Positions 49,997-62,400 of a stretch of 64,000 nt of DNA are shown piece after piece. Position numbers and translations under genes: made by a program. Every line of letters begins with the position of its first letter. Position 1 is the stretch's first letter. The notes beneath the pieces are model-generated. The model had not been told where the DNA came from. It searched no databases and saw nothing but the letters and a program-made list of their open reading frames with translations. Source of the DNA: Apiospora phragmitis (Eukaryota > Ascomycota > Sordariomycetes > Amphisphaeriales > Apiosporaceae). The stretch covers positions 1,674,001 to 1,738,000 of the forward strand of contig JAQQWL010000015.1 in the NCBI GenBank assembly GCA_038363925.1, read 5' to 3'.

Positions 49997-50835
49997 CTAC
50001 CCATCCTTACGCGGCTTGAAATGAATCGTCCTCAAGCCGGGGAACTGGCCCTCCCTCTTGGTGACGGTCGCCTCGGCGCCCGTCGCCGCCGTCTCGAGCT
50101 TCTCCAAAAGCTCCTGCGCCTCCTCCTTGGTCGCGACGCGCCCGCCCCGCTTCTTGGAGAGCATGACCTCGACCGTCTTGCCCTTGGACAGGAACTTCTC
50201 GAGCTGCCCGAGCTTGAAGCCGAAATCATGCGGCGCGATGGCCCAGTTGATCTCGAGCTCCTTGGTGTCCTTCTTCTTGCGCTTCGCCTCCTTCTCCTTC
50301 TCCTCCTCATACTTGGCGTACGCGAACTTGTCGATGACCTTGCAGATGGCCGCCTCGGGCTCCGCGAGGGGCATGTCCTGGAACGACAGGACTTCGTCGG
50401 CCTCCTCGCCTTCCCCCCCTCCTCCTCCTTCGGCTCCGGCGGCGGTGCCACCATCGCCAGCGTGTACTTCTTGGGGTCCAGATCCCTGAGCACGTCCATC
50501 GTCCGCTGCGGCTCGGACAGCAAGCCCGCCTCGTCGGCGATCTTGACCCACTTGTAGGGGATGGCGTTGTCGGTCGGGAAGCGGGATTTTATTGGCGTCC
50601 GGGGCCAGCCAGTATTGTGCTTGTTGCTGTTGGGCGCGCTCACGAATCTCTTCATGCGGACGCCGCCATTGGTGCTGAAGAGACGACGCGGGTACAGGAA
50701 TACTGCCGTCGCCGGCCTGCTGATTGCAGACGGGGCTGCCACCGCCATACTCCGTCGGACTGAGAGGTCGAGATGGGAGAGGAAGACGTTTCGCAGAGCC
50801 CTCGCGGGCGAAAAGACGCACCGGGTGTGCTGCAT
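49997..50835 (-). CDS. Mitochondrial translation initiation factor IF-3, with a frame break
   Basis: Promotes ribosome dissociation and start-codon selection in mitochondria. The N-terminal part begins at 50835 with an Arg-rich presequence (ARALRNVFL..LSVRR..PRRLFST, cleavage likely near residue 55), then the IF-3 N domain (TDNAIPYKWVKIADEAGLL..LDPKKYTLAMVAP). After an acidic PEPKEEE linker the coding signal changes frame at a run of seven C on the plus strand (50413-50419). The C domain then reads AAICKVIDKFAYAKYEEEKEKEAK..ELEINWAIAPHDFGFKLGQLEKFL..KTVEVML and ends at 49997. One extra base in the run joins both parts into a protein of about 279 residues, the normal size. Both halves are well conserved, so a consensus error is more likely than a dead gene. 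An ATG at 50901 would add 22 residues without presequence character. Confidence 0.85.
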
Positions 50836-51231
50836 ATTGGGCAGGCTTTTCGTGGGCTTGAAATAGTAGTTTGCTGGCAGTTGAAGCTGTGGGAATGGCA
50901 CTCTTCAATTGAACGACGAGGTTGGGTCACTGGTTTTGACATTTCATTTGTACAGCCAATCAGAGGCCATTATGGAGCTTAGCTACCGGGAGCTACGATA
51001 CTTGTCGCAATGTACCGGCCGTACCTGATGAATTGAAATCATTTGGATAGCATCAACAAATGTTCAAACCACTTCTCGAAACTCCATACATGCAATTTTC
51101 TCATATTCTCCCCAAAGTCCAAGAAAGAACAATAACCATAAGTTCCTAATACCAAATCAATCCATCCCCCCTCCCCCCTCCCCCTCCTCCCAAAAACAAC
51201 AAACACACCGAACAGAGCAGAACAGAACCCC
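50836..51231. promoter_or_regulatory. Shared divergent promoter region, IF-3 / IMP1
   Basis: Only 396 bp separate the start codons of two divergent mitochondrial genes. Just before the IMP1 ATG lies a C/T tract (about 51164-51190, blocks of CCCCCT), which would be the IMP1 leader or a promoter element. No further motif is claimed. Confidence 0.5.
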
Positions 51232-51825
51232 ATGGGACGCTGGGCAAGCTACTTCCTCGGCCACCCCTGGCGCATCGTCGTGCATTCGGGCCAGACGCTG
51301 GCCCTGGCGCACTACTTCTTCAACCACCTGTACAGCTTCGGCTGGGGATACGGCCCCTCGATGCTGCCGACCTTCATGGTCGACGGCGACGTCATCATCT
51401 TCAACAAGCACCACCGCCGCGGCCGCGACGTGCGGGTCGGCGACTGCGTCAGCTACCAAATCCCCGTCGCGCCCGGCGAGGACGGCGTAAAGCGGGTCGT
51501 CGGCATGCCGGGCGACTACGTGCTGATGAACAGCCCCGGCGCCACCAGTGATCGGATGCTCCAGGTCAGTAGTAGTGCTGGTCTACCTTGTGGTTTACGG
51601 TGTTATATACCTTACACATACTGACATCACCCATGGTAGGTACCAAAAGGCCATTGCTATATTGTGGGGGACAACATGCCGTGGTCGAGAGACTCCCGTG
51701 ATTTTGGACCTGTGCCTTTGGCTCTCATCAAAGGCAAAGCTATTGCTAAGGGTCAGATGGCCGGTTGGAATCCTTGGAAGTGGTTTGAGCCCATCCAAAA
51801 CGGCATAACAGAAGAGTCATCCTGA
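51232..51825 (+). CDS. IMP1: Mitochondrial inner membrane protease subunit 1 (Imp1)
   Basis: A type I signal peptidase on the intermembrane-space side of the inner membrane that matures proteins such as Cox2. Exons 51232-51564 and 51640-51825, phase 0, with an intron of 75 nt (donor GTCAGT, CTGAC branch, acceptor GGTAG); 172 residues, normal for the family. The catalytic Ser43 is in GPSMLPT and the general-base Lys87 in VKRVVGMPGD, the signal-peptidase dyad. The later conserved block is GHCYIVGDNMPWSRDSRDFGPV, spread after the splice. A hydrophobic N-terminal segment (residues 11-33) would anchor it. It is divergent from mitochondrial IF-3 and convergent with VAC8. Intact. Confidence 0.95.
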
Positions 51826-52400
51826 ACCTAGACCCGTTCTCTGTAACATGCTACTGTACTTATATGTTCGAAAGTAATCTTATAGTATTGGCTCTCACTT
51901 CAGAATAGCAACATGCGGATTTGAGCTGTGCAAAATGGATATCTCTTCAGGCGCAAACTAGATAATTACACGTAAAGGCTCTCGCTCTCGAAGCTTCCAA
52001 AAAAACCCTGCAGGGTCCCAATCTCGAGGGTGAATTGACATACACTGCTGAAAGAAACAAGTTTTTTTTATAGGACTATGCCACCGGAATGGTAGTACAA
52101 AAGAAACCTCACCGAGCTGGGAGCTGCCCGGTGCGAGTACCGAATAGCATACCGATTGCACAAAAATACGCCGTCCCCTTCCTGAACGACGGCCAGTGGG
52201 GATATGCACCCGAATATAGAAACAAGGTAGAATCAACAACAAGAAGACCCTGATGAATGCCGCTGTATATAATGTACGCCTCAAACGCCTGGCCAAAACC
52301 CAATGCCCACGCGGATGCTGAAGCCCAGAAGGGCGCCCAAGAGGCTTGGAAATCGGTGGTAAAAGGGGCCAATCAATGACTAGCCCGTTCAAGTCGGCTT
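51826..52400. other. Intergenic, convergent IMP1 / VAC8 3' ends
   Basis: About 575 bp that should contain both 3' UTRs. No gene is seen. Confidence 0.5.
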
Positions 52401-54485
52401 TCAGCCCTCAATATGCGCCTTCGACATACTCTGGCCCAATAATTCCAGGCATCGCTGGGCCAGGTTGACAACCTCGCCTTCGTCATCGTCGTCAATAGCG
52501 TCGGCCTCCGATTCGATCTGTCGCTCGGCAATCTGCTTGATCATGTCGACGATCTCGTCGGATTTTCCAATTTGGCCAATCAAGGTCTTATCCTCGGACT
52601 CGAGTAATTGGAGGAGCGTCCAGATGGCAATGTGTTGGAACGTGGCGTCTCCGCTGGCCAGGAATCGACTCAGGTAACCATGAATACCGCCGTTGGGTTC
52701 TGCCCAGTCCTGGATAAAGATGGAATAGTCGCCAACTAGTCGGGTTAGCTTTGCAATGATCAACAAGTAGCAGAGGACGTACCTTTGGATGACAGATTTC
52801 CTAGAGCAGCAGCACTGTTGCCCTGCACCTCGATACTTGGCGAATGCGTCAATGGAATGAGCACATCGAATACCCCCAGATTCAAGAGATGAGTCTTGAG
52901 GTCATCAGACAGAGCCAGCACAGCAATCGCCGCCGTCATCTCCGATTGCACAGTAACGGGAACATCCAAAACCAGCTGCTTGCATTTTTGAACCGCTCCG
53001 GCTTCCAGAACGAGGGCCTTGTTGCGGTCAGAGCTTGCCGCGAGGTTGCGAAGCGTTGATATAGCATGGCACTGTATCTCCTCGTTGTCTGTCGATCCCA
53101 AAAGATCCACCAAAGGTTTCAAGAAGCCCGCCTCTATGATAGGCGACTCGTTCATCGGGTGGATCGATATGTTTCGTATACAAGCAACCGCCGATAGGAT
53201 AAGCGGTAGATAAGATGATTGCAAAAGACGGAGAAGAGGGTTTAACCCTTGGGCCCGGACAATATCAAGTTGGTATTTTTCGTCCGACGCCAGATTCCGC
53301 AGTGCCAAAGCAGCCTGGCACTGAACCTTGGGGGATGACGAGTCCATCAAATTCACAAGAGACTGAACAAGTTTCGTCTCGGACTGCGCCAGTTTGCGGC
53401 GGTTGTTGGAGTCAACCGCGATGTTACTGAGAGCGGTTGTGCAGTAATACTGGACATCAACATCGGGAGACGAGAGGAGCTGCACGAGCACGGGTATGGC
53501 ACCGGCGCTTACGAGCTGCTGCCGATTTTCATCTGCTGAAGGTTAGCTACGAGGACTTCTGGGGAGACAGGGGATTGCGGTGAATGCAGAGGATATCTGA
53601 CCAGAATGTGTCATGTTCAAGAGGGCGCCCGTCGCATTCCGTTGCACTCTCATGTCTCGGGACTTGGCCAGGCGTGTGAGAGGGCCCAGCGCACCCGATC
53701 GCGCAATCTTTGCCTTGTTGTCCTCGTGCGTAGCGAGGTTGGTGATGCAACCAACAGCATTGCATTGGACTTCCACATTTGGAGATAGCATTTGGCGGAT
53801 GAGAGGAGTCAGTCCACCGAGCTGAACAATCAGGACCTTATTCTCGGCTGTAAAGGGTGGTCAGATAACGCCATATCATCGGTACTTCCAACTTGTGACA
53901 TACTATTGACGGCTAGGTTTCCCAGCGCCGCACTCGCTGCTCTTTGGACCTCGATATCGGGGCTCTGCAGGAGGAAGAGGATGGGCTCAAGGGTATCCCG
54001 GTCGACCTCTCGGACATCTGAAGCACATGATTAGCTCCAGTAGATATACTTCGGGGTATAGCAGCGTGGTTTACCTCGCTCCGTGATTTCGGCGAACGTT
54101 AAGCTGGCGCTGCGCTGTAGGTCTATGTTGTCGGAGAAGACGAGGGTGCTCAAGGCTCGGAGAGGTTCGCCTGAGAAGAAGTCGGTCTCGCCGCGCTAGA
54201 TGAGGCTTTAGTATGAACATGAAACCATCGTATCAGTGTGCGATGCACATACATTCTCGAGATATTGCAGCAGATCTGCAACTGCCTCACGTTCGGCTTC
54301 CTGAAGTAGCGGCTCCTGGAAGTAGAACATTGTTAGCTGAGCTGCCGTATGGACGATGCGGTGACGGCTCTGAGGCCTGGTCCCTCTCCCCACGGAAGCA
54401 AAGGAATGGCGGGATGGGGTAAAGAGCTCACATAAAGCTGATCGCCTCTGCGACCTCCGCAGCAAGTGCTGCACGCAGCCCCCAT
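52401..54485 (-). CDS. VAC8: Vacuolar armadillo-repeat protein Vac8
   Basis: A lipid-anchored vacuolar adaptor for vacuole inheritance, nucleus-vacuole junctions and selective autophagy. Seven exons are read: 54485-54432, 54315-54253, 54195-54075, 54017-53904, 53847-53602, 53532-52783 and 52735-52401, total 560 residues, in frame throughout. The protein starts [11 protein letters not shown]: Gly2 for myristoylation and Cys5, Cys8 and Cys9 for palmitoylation. Exon 2 gives the family block [21 protein letters not shown]. Armadillo repeats fill the remainder ([78 protein letters not shown] and more). The tail is acidic (DDDDEGE) and ends HIEG. The first exons are very small, as is typical of fungal Vac8 genes. 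Exon 6 has a tandem CAGCAG acceptor, so an extra residue may be included (start 53535). Confidence 0.96.
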
Positions 54486-57212
54486 TTTGTTGCTATCGTG
54501 ATGAGCAGTGCCGGTTGTGAAGTTCGGAGGTTGAAGCAGAAGGATATGACTGTGTTTTGGCCGCTGTTGGGGGGCCCGCCTAAAGGCCCAAGCGGTCACT
54601 GAGGACGGCAGGCAGGGACGTTGAGGGCCTGTGGTCGCTCGGCGAGAGTGCGAAGGTGGCTTGGATAGGCGGTGGACGGATGTTTTGCCCTCTCCCAAAG
54701 CTCCGGCCAAAATTGTGTGTGTGTGTGTGGTTGATGAGGACGAGATAAATGAGGGACCAAGGGACGCAGGATTTGGCGTCGTTGCTTTGGCGGTTAAGGT
54801 ATTGATAAAACAAACAAGCGCGCGTGCCTTCCCAGCGTTGTCAGTGCTGGGATGGGATGGGATGGGGGGGCGCCAGTGACCAGTCGGGGACCACGACCAA
54901 TTCCAGATCGAGGTGGAAGCTGCCCAGCTGTTTGTCCCGTTGCTAACTCAACCACTAACACTGGCCGCATAGGGAAGTTAGTGGGTAGGTGGGCACTCGG
55001 AACAGCTGGCTCAGTGGGTCATTACTGCTTTAAGTAAGATGTAGCATAGCTGGGGACCCTCTGGATACGTGCTGTAATTTTGGGGGTCAAGCTCGAGGAT
55101 AATCGTGTGTTTTCAACTACAAGGTTGTATGGCTTATCTTCCTAAGATTGGCATTGGCTAGCATCATCCAAGCATCAATGGGACAACAGGTTGGGCGCAA
55201 ATAAGCAGATTTATGTGCGCATATGTAGCTGTGGTTACGGTACTGTAGATCCAGGCGGAATAAATGGATAACAAAGACTTTTTTTCTACTCCGTACCCGT
55301 ACATGAACCGATACCCATCTGCAGCAAGCGACGAAGATCGGATTGCAGACCGCACTCTTCGTTCTGGGGGCGAGTGACGCAACTCGCCCAGCCAAAAAAG
55401 ATGCGATCCGCAGCGAAGGTTCCATGCCACGCTTGTACGTAGTAGAGATATGTCTGTCGAGATATACCCTACCCAACGTGCAACGGTCCCTTCCTGCATA
55501 CAGCATAGGTTCTTAAGCCTTAAAGCTCGACCAGACTGGCAAAGGTAGATTATGTACTGTAGTAATGATCTTGGATCAAACTTAGGTAATAGTGAAGACA
55601 GGGTTCACAGCGTGCCTATCAACATCTGCACGCAGACTTAGTCAATGTAGGCAGATATCCAACATGAATGACACTACCGATTTCGAGCTCGGCTTGAGAC
55701 ATACGTCTGCATGTGCACATGCAGGGTTAATTACGAGCATTCGCTATCCGGTACAGCAAACATCAGTCTAAACCCGAGCCTCATCTTCTTAGTATGTGAA
55801 GCAAGCTCTGTCTGGAAGATAGAGCCAAGTAGTATATGGCTGTGTATACTTGGGATAAGCTCATCGTCTTGGTCCTACGCCTGGACTATCTACTCCCTTA
55901 TTTAAGGAACGCCCCGGTCATGTTCTCGTGGCCGAGTTCGTCAGCGTCTACCTAATTCCCAATGGGATTTGGTGGCACCCTTTCTCTTTGCCTACCTTAC
56001 CTACGTGCCCTCCTTCATTGACAACTGCTAACGCGCCTTCACACCACTTTCCCTATCAGATGACAGGACTTCTTAGTATCGAGAAGTCTCCACAACCATT
56101 CTCTCACCAAAAGGCAGAGAATGATAATAAGGTGCGTGCGGCACGGGTAATCTAATAGAACCCCTGACTACCAAGGACTCGTTACACACGCAGTGCGACG
56201 GCGACGCAAGACAAACAATATATAAACCATGATGCATGCGCCGTGGCGATTGATGCCCATCAGCTCGTGTTCCACTGAGCGGTACAACGGCCGCTTGTAG
56301 ATACGCCTTCTTTATGATGAAGTTCTGGTACTCATTATGATAACTCTCTATGATAGATCAACACGGTCAAGTATCAATCTAGACCACTACTCTCGCCGGC
56401 ATTGTTTTTGCAGCAACCAGCCGATACGAGCCAATGCAGTATATGCGATACTTGGTAGTGATCGACATCGGCACAACCCAAACCCGTCACTCAAGGAGGG
56501 ATCCCAAGCTTGTGAAAAGCTTTCACTTCGACCACGGTACATAAGTCACCATGTAGCCGCGATAGGATTTTCACTGCCGATATACACTTCCACAAGCATC
56601 TTGTTGTGATGAAGCGGTCATGAGAGGGGATAATATAAACCATGAGCTGGGCGGTGTATAGTTCGCGCACTGTCGCCTGGAGGCTCAGAGGCTCTCAGCT
56701 GGCTGGCTAATATGTCTCGTCAGTAACCGGGACAGCGGACACATGTATACATAATGGATATACATGTCGTATAAAAAGCATTGCGATGGATGCGCGGTCT
56801 AAAAATATCGGATGCGGGCGGAGACGAGGATAACATTTATGAGATGGAAGTATGCGGCGGCATGGGGGGAGCAGGGGAGAGCAAGTAATTGTCCATAGAA
56901 ATTGGTAGGGGCCCCAGCAAATAAGCCCCTCCTAAACCGCCAGCGCTCCAATGGTTCAGGTCTTATCAAATCAAGCGCAAGCAAGCCCACCAAGATCGGC
57001 GTTGGGAAGAAACGACCTCACTTCGCGACATATCGCCCGTCTCAATAACTTTCCAAATCGTAATCTAGCCGACGTTAAAACAAGAGCGACAGGCAAATCA
57101 TAAGCATACTGCCCTTTCGACACCATTTCACCCGTTTTACCAAGCCACAACCCTCCCCTTTCGACCATTCCCGGGCACTACCCAAAGAGCTAGAGTCGGG
57201 TATCAGCCAGCC
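54486..57212. other. Divergent intergenic region VAC8 / SNF4
   Basis: About 2.7 kb with no supported gene. A GT run lies at 54714-54729, near the VAC8 start. The final 200 bp before SNF4 are C-rich and AC-rich like a leader. Short open frames lack domains. Confidence 0.5.
54714..54729 (+). repeat. (TG)8 microsatellite
   Basis: A TG dinucleotide run of 16 bases about 230 bp upstream of the VAC8 start codon. Confidence 0.9.
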
Positions 57213-58701
57213 ATGGATGAGGTCACGGCTACAAAGGCGGCTGCCGATGGGCAAGAGCATGACCCCGCCATGCCGAGTCAAAGTTTACGGCGCCCTTCAG
57301 CTGGTCACGAGTTCCAGCTTCCCTTCCGTGTCGTCCAGCCCAGCAGTTATCTCAGGCCAAAATCCCAAAAGACAGTCACGTTCGAACCGACGCCAATGAG
57401 TCCCATCGATGAGGAACAGCTGCAGGGCCTGGTAAGCTCGCATTCGCATCTATCTCTTTCTCTCTCTACATGTATCCCTTGCTAGCTATTGCGTTGCGGT
57501 TCTCGGCATGGCTAGAGATGCCTTGAAGACCCTGACTAGCCGATGCCATGGCTTGAGGTTACTTTGTCTTGTAACACCCTGGAAGTCAGCAGATGCTAAC
57601 GTTGACTGTCGTGGTCTAGCAAGGCGTGCGCGACTTCCTTCGGATACGAACTAGCTATGATGTCCTCCCTCTTTCATTCCGCTTGATCGTTTTAGACAAT
57701 GATCTGCTGATCCGGAAGAGTTTGAACATCCTGATTCAGAACAGTATGCCGTCCCGCCAGATGGAAAAGACAAGGTCGGTGTGGGAGCAACTTGATTGCT
57801 AACTAGACATTGCCAGACATCGTATCCGCGCCCCTTTGGGATTCACATAACGGGCGTTTTGCTGGGCTGCTCACCAGCACGGACTTCATCAACGTGATCC
57901 AATACTACAACCAGTTCCCGGAACAGATCGATAATGTCGAGAAGTTCCGGCTGAGTAGCCTCCGAGGTACGATTCGAGCACAAACAGCGAGGCGCAAGAG
58001 ATGTCATGAATAGCTAACATGTAGATCATTGTTTAGATATCGAGAAAGCGATAAACGTCCAGACGCTCGAGACCGTCTCGGTTCACCCGTCGCGCCCACT
58101 GTACGAGGCTTGCAGTCGCATGTTGAGGAGTCGAGCAAGACGCATACCATTGGTCGACGTTGATGATGAAACTGGACGCGAAACGGTGGTGAGCGTGATA
58201 ACGCAATACCGCATCCTCAAGTTCATTGCGGTCAATACCGAACAACACACCTCGATGATGAAGAGGACGATTCGGGAAATCAACCTGGGAACCTACACGG
58301 ACCTCGCAACGTGCAAAATGACGGACTCGGTACTTGACGTAATCAACTCGATGGTGGTTCGGAACATCTCTGCTGTGCCTGTTATTGACAAGAACAATGT
58401 GGTGTTGAACGTCTTTGAGGCCGTCGATGTTATCCCTTGTATTAAGGGGGGCGCATACGAGGAGCTCAAATCGACAGTAGGCGAGGCCCTTTCGCAACGA
58501 CCTGAGGACTTCCCTGGCATCTACACATGTCAAGAGGACGATCGACTCGACTCCATCTTCCAAACGGTGCGCCAGTCTCGGGTGCATAGGCTGGTGGTCA
58601 TCGACGACAATTGGCATCTGAAAGGCATCTTATCCCTTTCTGATATCCTGAAGTACGTCTTGTTCCACGGCGAGGAGGGAGATTATTTCCCACAAACATA
58701 G
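57213..58701 (+). CDS. SNF4: AMPK (Snf1 kinase) gamma subunit Snf4
   Basis: The nucleotide-sensing subunit of the Snf1 energy-stress kinase. Exons 57213-57431, 57620-57743, 57817-57966 and 58037-58701, total 385 residues, in frame across introns of 188, 73 and 70 nt. After a ~70-residue fungal N-terminal extension come four CBS motifs. Landmarks are [46 protein letters not shown] (end of CBS1), [15 protein letters not shown] and RIPLVDVD (CBS2), [22 protein letters not shown] (CBS3) and [28 protein letters not shown] (CBS4). The alternation of strand and helix and the closing LSDILKYVL are diagnostic. The start is the first ATG in the frame and the extension is low-complexity. Intact. Confidence 0.96.
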
Positions 58702-59423
58702 GACCCGATATCCGGGCTATACCACGATTGTCATGTTTTATCGAGAGGGAAATGGGTGGGCTAGGAGGCATTGCAATGGCGTAAGGCGTGTTCCGATGAG
58801 AAAGGGAAATACCAGGATCTCAGTTGGGAATTCATCTGCTGGCTTATAGAAAATCAGTATGTTTCTTGTTTCTTTTGCGATGTTATTGTCGCCTTTCAGA
58901 CAGGGGCGACTGACTCTTGGTCTCTTCCAGCAGCATAGAATGTGAAGATCGCCCTTGAATTTTACAGTCAATAATAACTAAATTCATATGCCTTTTTGTG
59001 GTGTAATACGTTGCCATTTTCATATCTTTACACTGCACCAAGATCTAAGGGAGGCAATGGGCTTCTAGGTATTTGATGTTTTCAACTTTCAAGTTTCTTG
59101 CCTAATTAGGTGCATAGGTGTGTACCTACAGAAATACTGGCAAGATGTGGCAGATGAGCTTTTATTGTCCCCAGACTGATGCATCTACTTGTCATGGCAG
59201 GCACAAATGGCAAATTGGGACGAACGACAAGATGCGGTCTACAGCGGAAGGAGCAAAACCACAGTTTCTTTAATGAATCTTCCACTCTGGCATGAGACAA
59301 GATTAATCAAATGCGCTCTGTTTGCATGCTGCTTGTACCTATTTATTTCTTGGCCTCCAGCACACCAATGCCGACCTAACCAACCCCCCTCTACTCCATG
59401 CTGCTCAACTCAAGAACGCTCAA
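58702..59423. other. Intergenic, SNF4 to RhoGAP gene
   Basis: About 0.7 kb with the SNF4 3' UTR and the promoter of the RhoGAP gene. No gene is seen. Confidence 0.5.
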
Positions 59424-62400
59424 ATGCAGTCTCACAGACATGATACGGATCCATCTTCGTTGAGGGATAATGGAAAGGGCAAGGCCGTCTCGACCAGCGA
59501 AGAACCGCCCCCGGCACAGCTGTCTTCATTTCCAAAGCAAGCCGTAACTTCACGCCCACGGATTTCTCGGGATACTTTCTCTCGACCGCAGAATACGTTG
59601 GGAGAATCGCAGGCGGCCGGCAATCTCGGTACATTACTCAATAGGGATCAAGCGGCTTATCGAACCAGTACAACCTGGACCTCTTCAAGTGGTGACTTCG
59701 ATATCAACTCTGAAGACGAAGAGGCTGAAGATCGAACCTTTTATGTAGATGAGTACAACAAGCTAGCCAGGAAGGTATGTCGCCAATTCTACATATACAC
59801 TTTGCAACTTGTACTGAACTGTGACTAGCATGGCATACGATCGATCGTGCCTGGAGACTTCCCCCCAGTTCCTGTAAGTCAATAGGCCTAAATGTCGCCA
59901 ACATCAACTGAATCTCAGCTAGGAGCACCAAGAACCTCCGTCCAAGTCTCTCCCAGAAAGGAAGAACAATTGGATCTCTCGAGTTTTGCGACAAACTTCG
60001 AACGGCCAGGCAATTCCAGACACAGCGAAGCCAGCCGAGCGTCTCCAGCACCGCCGAAATATCAGTGATATTGCTTTGAACTTCGTCTACGATCAGAGGA
60101 AAGCTGCATTAAGACATGAAGACCTGCGCGGCTTGGTTCGACTTTGTGGCAAAAGCACGCTCTATTTGCCTGCTGATTACGCGCCTGGGTCATTGATCCT
60201 CCCGACCTGCTTCCGCGCGACGGCACATTATCTCATCCAGCACGGTTTGTGATGTTCGAGACCCCCTTTACTCCCCGAGGTATACTGATAAGCATCCTGC
60301 AGCGGGTAGCCAAGGCATTTTTCGAATTCCGGGGTCGGTGCGAATTATCAATGCCCTTTACGACTACTATTGTGCAGACGAAAGAAACGAAGAGATTGCC
60401 ACGACTACCAGGTGCCCGAATTTGCCTACACACCTCAACTGTAGCGTACATGATGTTGCGTCTACATTCAAACGTTTATTGTCCGGTCTTCCAGGCGGTA
60501 TCTTGGGATCCCTGAGCCTTTTCGATGCCTTGGTCGCCATACACAGCCAATTACAAGCAGATCCTGAATCGATGAAAACAAAAGAGAGCAAGTTACGAGC
60601 AAGACTTATTGCTCTGGCAATTGGAACGGTCAAATCGAGGTACAGACGGGAACTGATATGTGCCGTGTTCGGTATTCTTGGCCTCGTAGGTCGCGTTGCC
60701 GAACTTGCCCCAAGAGAAGACGCCAAAGGTAAACCACTGCCAACGTTTGATCTGATGGGTTATAACGCGCTGGCCATCATATTTGGTCCCTTGCTCATCG
60801 GGGATTTGATCAACTCCTACAGCATGAAAGTTGCAGATCCCACAGCCGGCTTGGTGCTTTTGCCCGTCTCGCCTCTCAGATCGCGAAAGCAGAAGCGTGC
60901 CAAAGCCCCAAAGGATCAAATGCCATCCATGCCGACTATCGACCGCATACATGTCGCAAATGATATAACCGAGATGATCATTGTCCATTGGAGAGAAGTA
61001 GTGCGTCACATAAGAAGCATGAGTGCGCTACATCCCAACACAGATCCCCTGTACTCTGGTTCAAGGGCGAGAAGAAACTTACTCAACTCCTCTGCGTCCG
61101 AAACATTTTCTATGCGGAGACCACCTGATTGGAGTGCTCATAAGTCTTCTAACCAAACGAGATCAAGGTCCAATGCGTCCATTGCTGCCAGCCCTACGCC
61201 ATCATCGAGTAAGTTGCCCAGTTACCCTCACTCACTGACACTGACCCCAATAGGGGTCGGCCCTCGAAAGGTCGCATGAATTCAGTTGCTTCGATGGATC
61301 CATTGTCTGTCGGACGACAGCGCATACAAACATCGAGTTCTGCTGCATCACATAGGTTGCCGCGGTGGCAGTCTCTTAATGCACTCTCGCCCACCGCCGA
61401 GGAAAGTCCTATAGCAAACAAACATTTCGACGACCTCGCGGATTTTGATCCTGTTGCCTCTTCCACCCCTAAATCATATAAAAGCAGAAGCAGAACCGAA
61501 AATGGCTTTGGAAAGGCTGAATTGGCTAGCAGCCATGAACCATCGAGGATGCTGTCTCGTGACTTCCTCAGGGACTCAGCATCAGGCGTATGGGCCTCAG
61601 GTTCAGTCATGCCGGGCTCCAATTTACAACATTCAAAGATTCTCAATGGCACGGAGCCTACTGCCAAAAGTCAATATTTCCATGAGAATCCTAATGAGCT
61701 CGACGGAGAAAAACAATTCGATTTCCCAGCTACGCTATATGAAACTTTTGAAAACCAGAGAGCGGTCAGTACAAATTCCCGGCAGGCACCCACCTCGAGC
61801 CGCGCCTCGAGAGCTCAATCCCGGGCTCCCTCCGCTGGAAAAACGCCTCTGAAGTACGAACGTCTTCCATCTGTGCAGAAGGAACTTCCGGATCTCCCAT
61901 CAAGTTCAACAGAGGGCCAGATGCTCGAATCAGAACAACACCATTATGAGGAAAAGGCAGAGACCAAGAACAACGAAAATCTCACGCGTACGGCATATGA
62001 ACTTTATACACTTCAGCCTATAGCGTCAGAGAGTGAAGAGTTTTCACCGTTTTCGCCAGCAGAGACATTTCCCAGCTTCCATCCGTCAGTGGTAGAGAGT
62101 GCAAAGAGTCCTCCTGAGCACATGCCAGTTCCCGGGCATACGTCGAAGAATGTGACTGGCCAACCCCGGGCAAGACCATGTCTTCAGATAAGTCTAGTCC
62201 ATGGTCTTTGCGACATATCCTGGGTAGAAAGTCTCCTTCAGCTGGCCAAGTTGATCAAAAAGCCGAGCGGCTTACTGATACCCCCACCACGAAGTCGAGC
62301 CCTATATCCCGTTGGAAGGATCTCGTCAGGAACAGTCCTACATCACCCTTAGCGGCATTGAGGGAGAAAAGACTGTTTCGCGGCTCTGGCCAAGGATCAC

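Noticed and set aside
61276..62352. An independent gene starting at the ATGA overlap after the RhoGAP stop
   Set aside because: The frame continues the RhoGAP protein's disordered tail and follows a normal intron; a one-base error in the G run explains it better than a second overlapping gene.
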